This document shows positions 16,458-16,948 of a stretch of 16,948 nt of DNA, piece after piece; position 1 is the stretch's first letter, and each line of letters starts with the position of its first letter. Position numbers and translations under genes: made by a program. The notes under the pieces are model-generated. The model did no database searches and was not told where the DNA came from. It saw only the letters and a list, made by a program, of their open reading frames with translations. Source of the DNA: Streptomyces caniferus (GTDB taxonomy: Bacteria > Actinomycetota > Actinomycetes > Streptomycetales > Streptomycetaceae); NCBI RefSeq assembly GCF_009811555.1, contig NZ_BLIN01000009.1, forward strand, positions 1 to 16,948, in the 5' to 3' direction.

Positions 16458-16948
16458 TCAGCCGCGCGGCTTCTCGCGCATCTCGTACGTCGCGATGACG
16501 TCGTCGATCTTGATGTCGTTGAAGTTTCCGAGGTTGATACCGCCCTCGAAGCCTTCGCGGATCTCGGTGACGTCGTCCTTGAACCGGCGCAGACCCTGGA
16601 TGTTGAGGTCCTCCGCGACCACCTTGCCGTCGCGGATGAGGCGCGCCTTGGTGTTGCGCTTGACCTCGCCGGAGCGGATGAGCACACCCGCGATGTTGCC
16701 GAGCTTGGACGAGCGGAAGACCTCGCGGATCTCCGCGGTACCGAGCTCGACCTCCTCGTACTCCGGCTTGAGCATGCCCTTGAGGGCCGCCTCGATCTCC
16801 TCGATCGCCTGGTAGATGACCGAGTAGTACCGGACGTCGACGCCCTCGCGCTCGGCCATCTGCGTGGCACGGCCTTCGGCGCGCACGTTGAAGCCGATGA
16901 CGATCGCGTCGGAGCCGGACGCCAGTTGATGTCGGTCTCCGTGACCGC
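16458..16948 (-). pseudogene. infB: Inverted partial copy of the infB 3' end
   Basis: Encodes the C-terminal 140-odd residues of IF2 (from [15 protein letters not shown] to YEMREKPRG), identical to the left copy through 16458-16923. Near 16924 one C is missing (ATCAACTGGCG against ATCAACCTGGCG), so the frame breaks just before the window end. The copy continues beyond the window. Confidence 0.9.

Larger units (their letters stand above)
11555..16948 (-). repeat. Right arm of the ~5.4-kb inverted repeat, indel-rich
   Basis: Reverse complement of 6151-11522 in the same gene order, truncated by the window end. Differences are mostly single-base gains and losses, often in or near short homopolymers. 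They cluster: about 12106-12537, 15029-15378 and 16107-16923 appear identical to the left arm, while stretches such as 15730-15860 differ every 10-20 bases. Confidence 0.95.

Noticed and set aside
14462..16948. A second functional set of truB, rbfA, ylxP and infB
   Set aside because: Each copy is frameshifted or truncated and mirrors the left arm; the pattern of one-base indels fits read error better than gene duplication.
6151..16948. A Streptomyces telomere or terminal inverted repeat
   Set aside because: The repeat carries core housekeeping genes with a 32-base spacer and none of the short packed palindromes expected at linear replicon ends.

Overview
The window is actinomycete DNA, most likely from Streptomyces or a close relative. 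It is very GC-rich with G/C at most third codon positions, uses many GTG starts, and carries an IF2 with the long Pro/Ala- and Gly-rich N-terminal extension typical of streptomycetes. The left two thirds hold a conserved translation/transcription cluster read rightward: rimP - nusA - ylxR - infB - ylxP (DUF503) - rbfA - truB. A strong terminator closes it. Next comes a separate gene for a large protein with an N-terminal trypsin-like fold that has lost catalytic residues and a STAND/AAA-type NTPase domain. Diverging leftward from rimP is a small unit: a Tat/lipobox lipoprotein, a ferritin-like DUF4439 protein translationally coupled to it, and the first codons of a third gene cut by the window edge.

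The dominant structure is an inverted repeat of about 5.4 kb per arm. Bases 6151-11522 (3' infB, ylxP, rbfA, truB, the STAND gene) return in reverse complement as 11555-16948, separated by only 32 bases, and the right arm runs off the window end. The left arm has clean long reading frames up to about 11.1 kb. The right arm has the same genes in the same order, broken mostly by one-base insertions and deletions that cluster in patches, with error-free blocks of several hundred bases between them. This looks like a fold-back (template plus complement) chimera at a contig end in an incompletely polished long-read assembly, not a second biological gene set. A real palindromic rearrangement cannot be excluded from sequence alone.

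Indel errors also occur outside the repeat: one base is missing near the start of nusA, and many indels scramble the first 1.2 kb of infB. Where the arms overlap, each can correct the other; a one-base loss at about 11106 in the STAND gene is repaired this way.

The genes fit one job: 30S maturation (RimP, RbfA), transcription elongation/termination (NusA), RNase P-linked YlxR, initiation (IF2) and tRNA pseudouridylation (TruB). Several hairpins in the gaps (nusA-ylxR, the infB leader, infB-ylxP) suggest internal attenuation or mRNA processing. No tRNA, rRNA, CRISPR array, insertion sequence or phage gene was seen.
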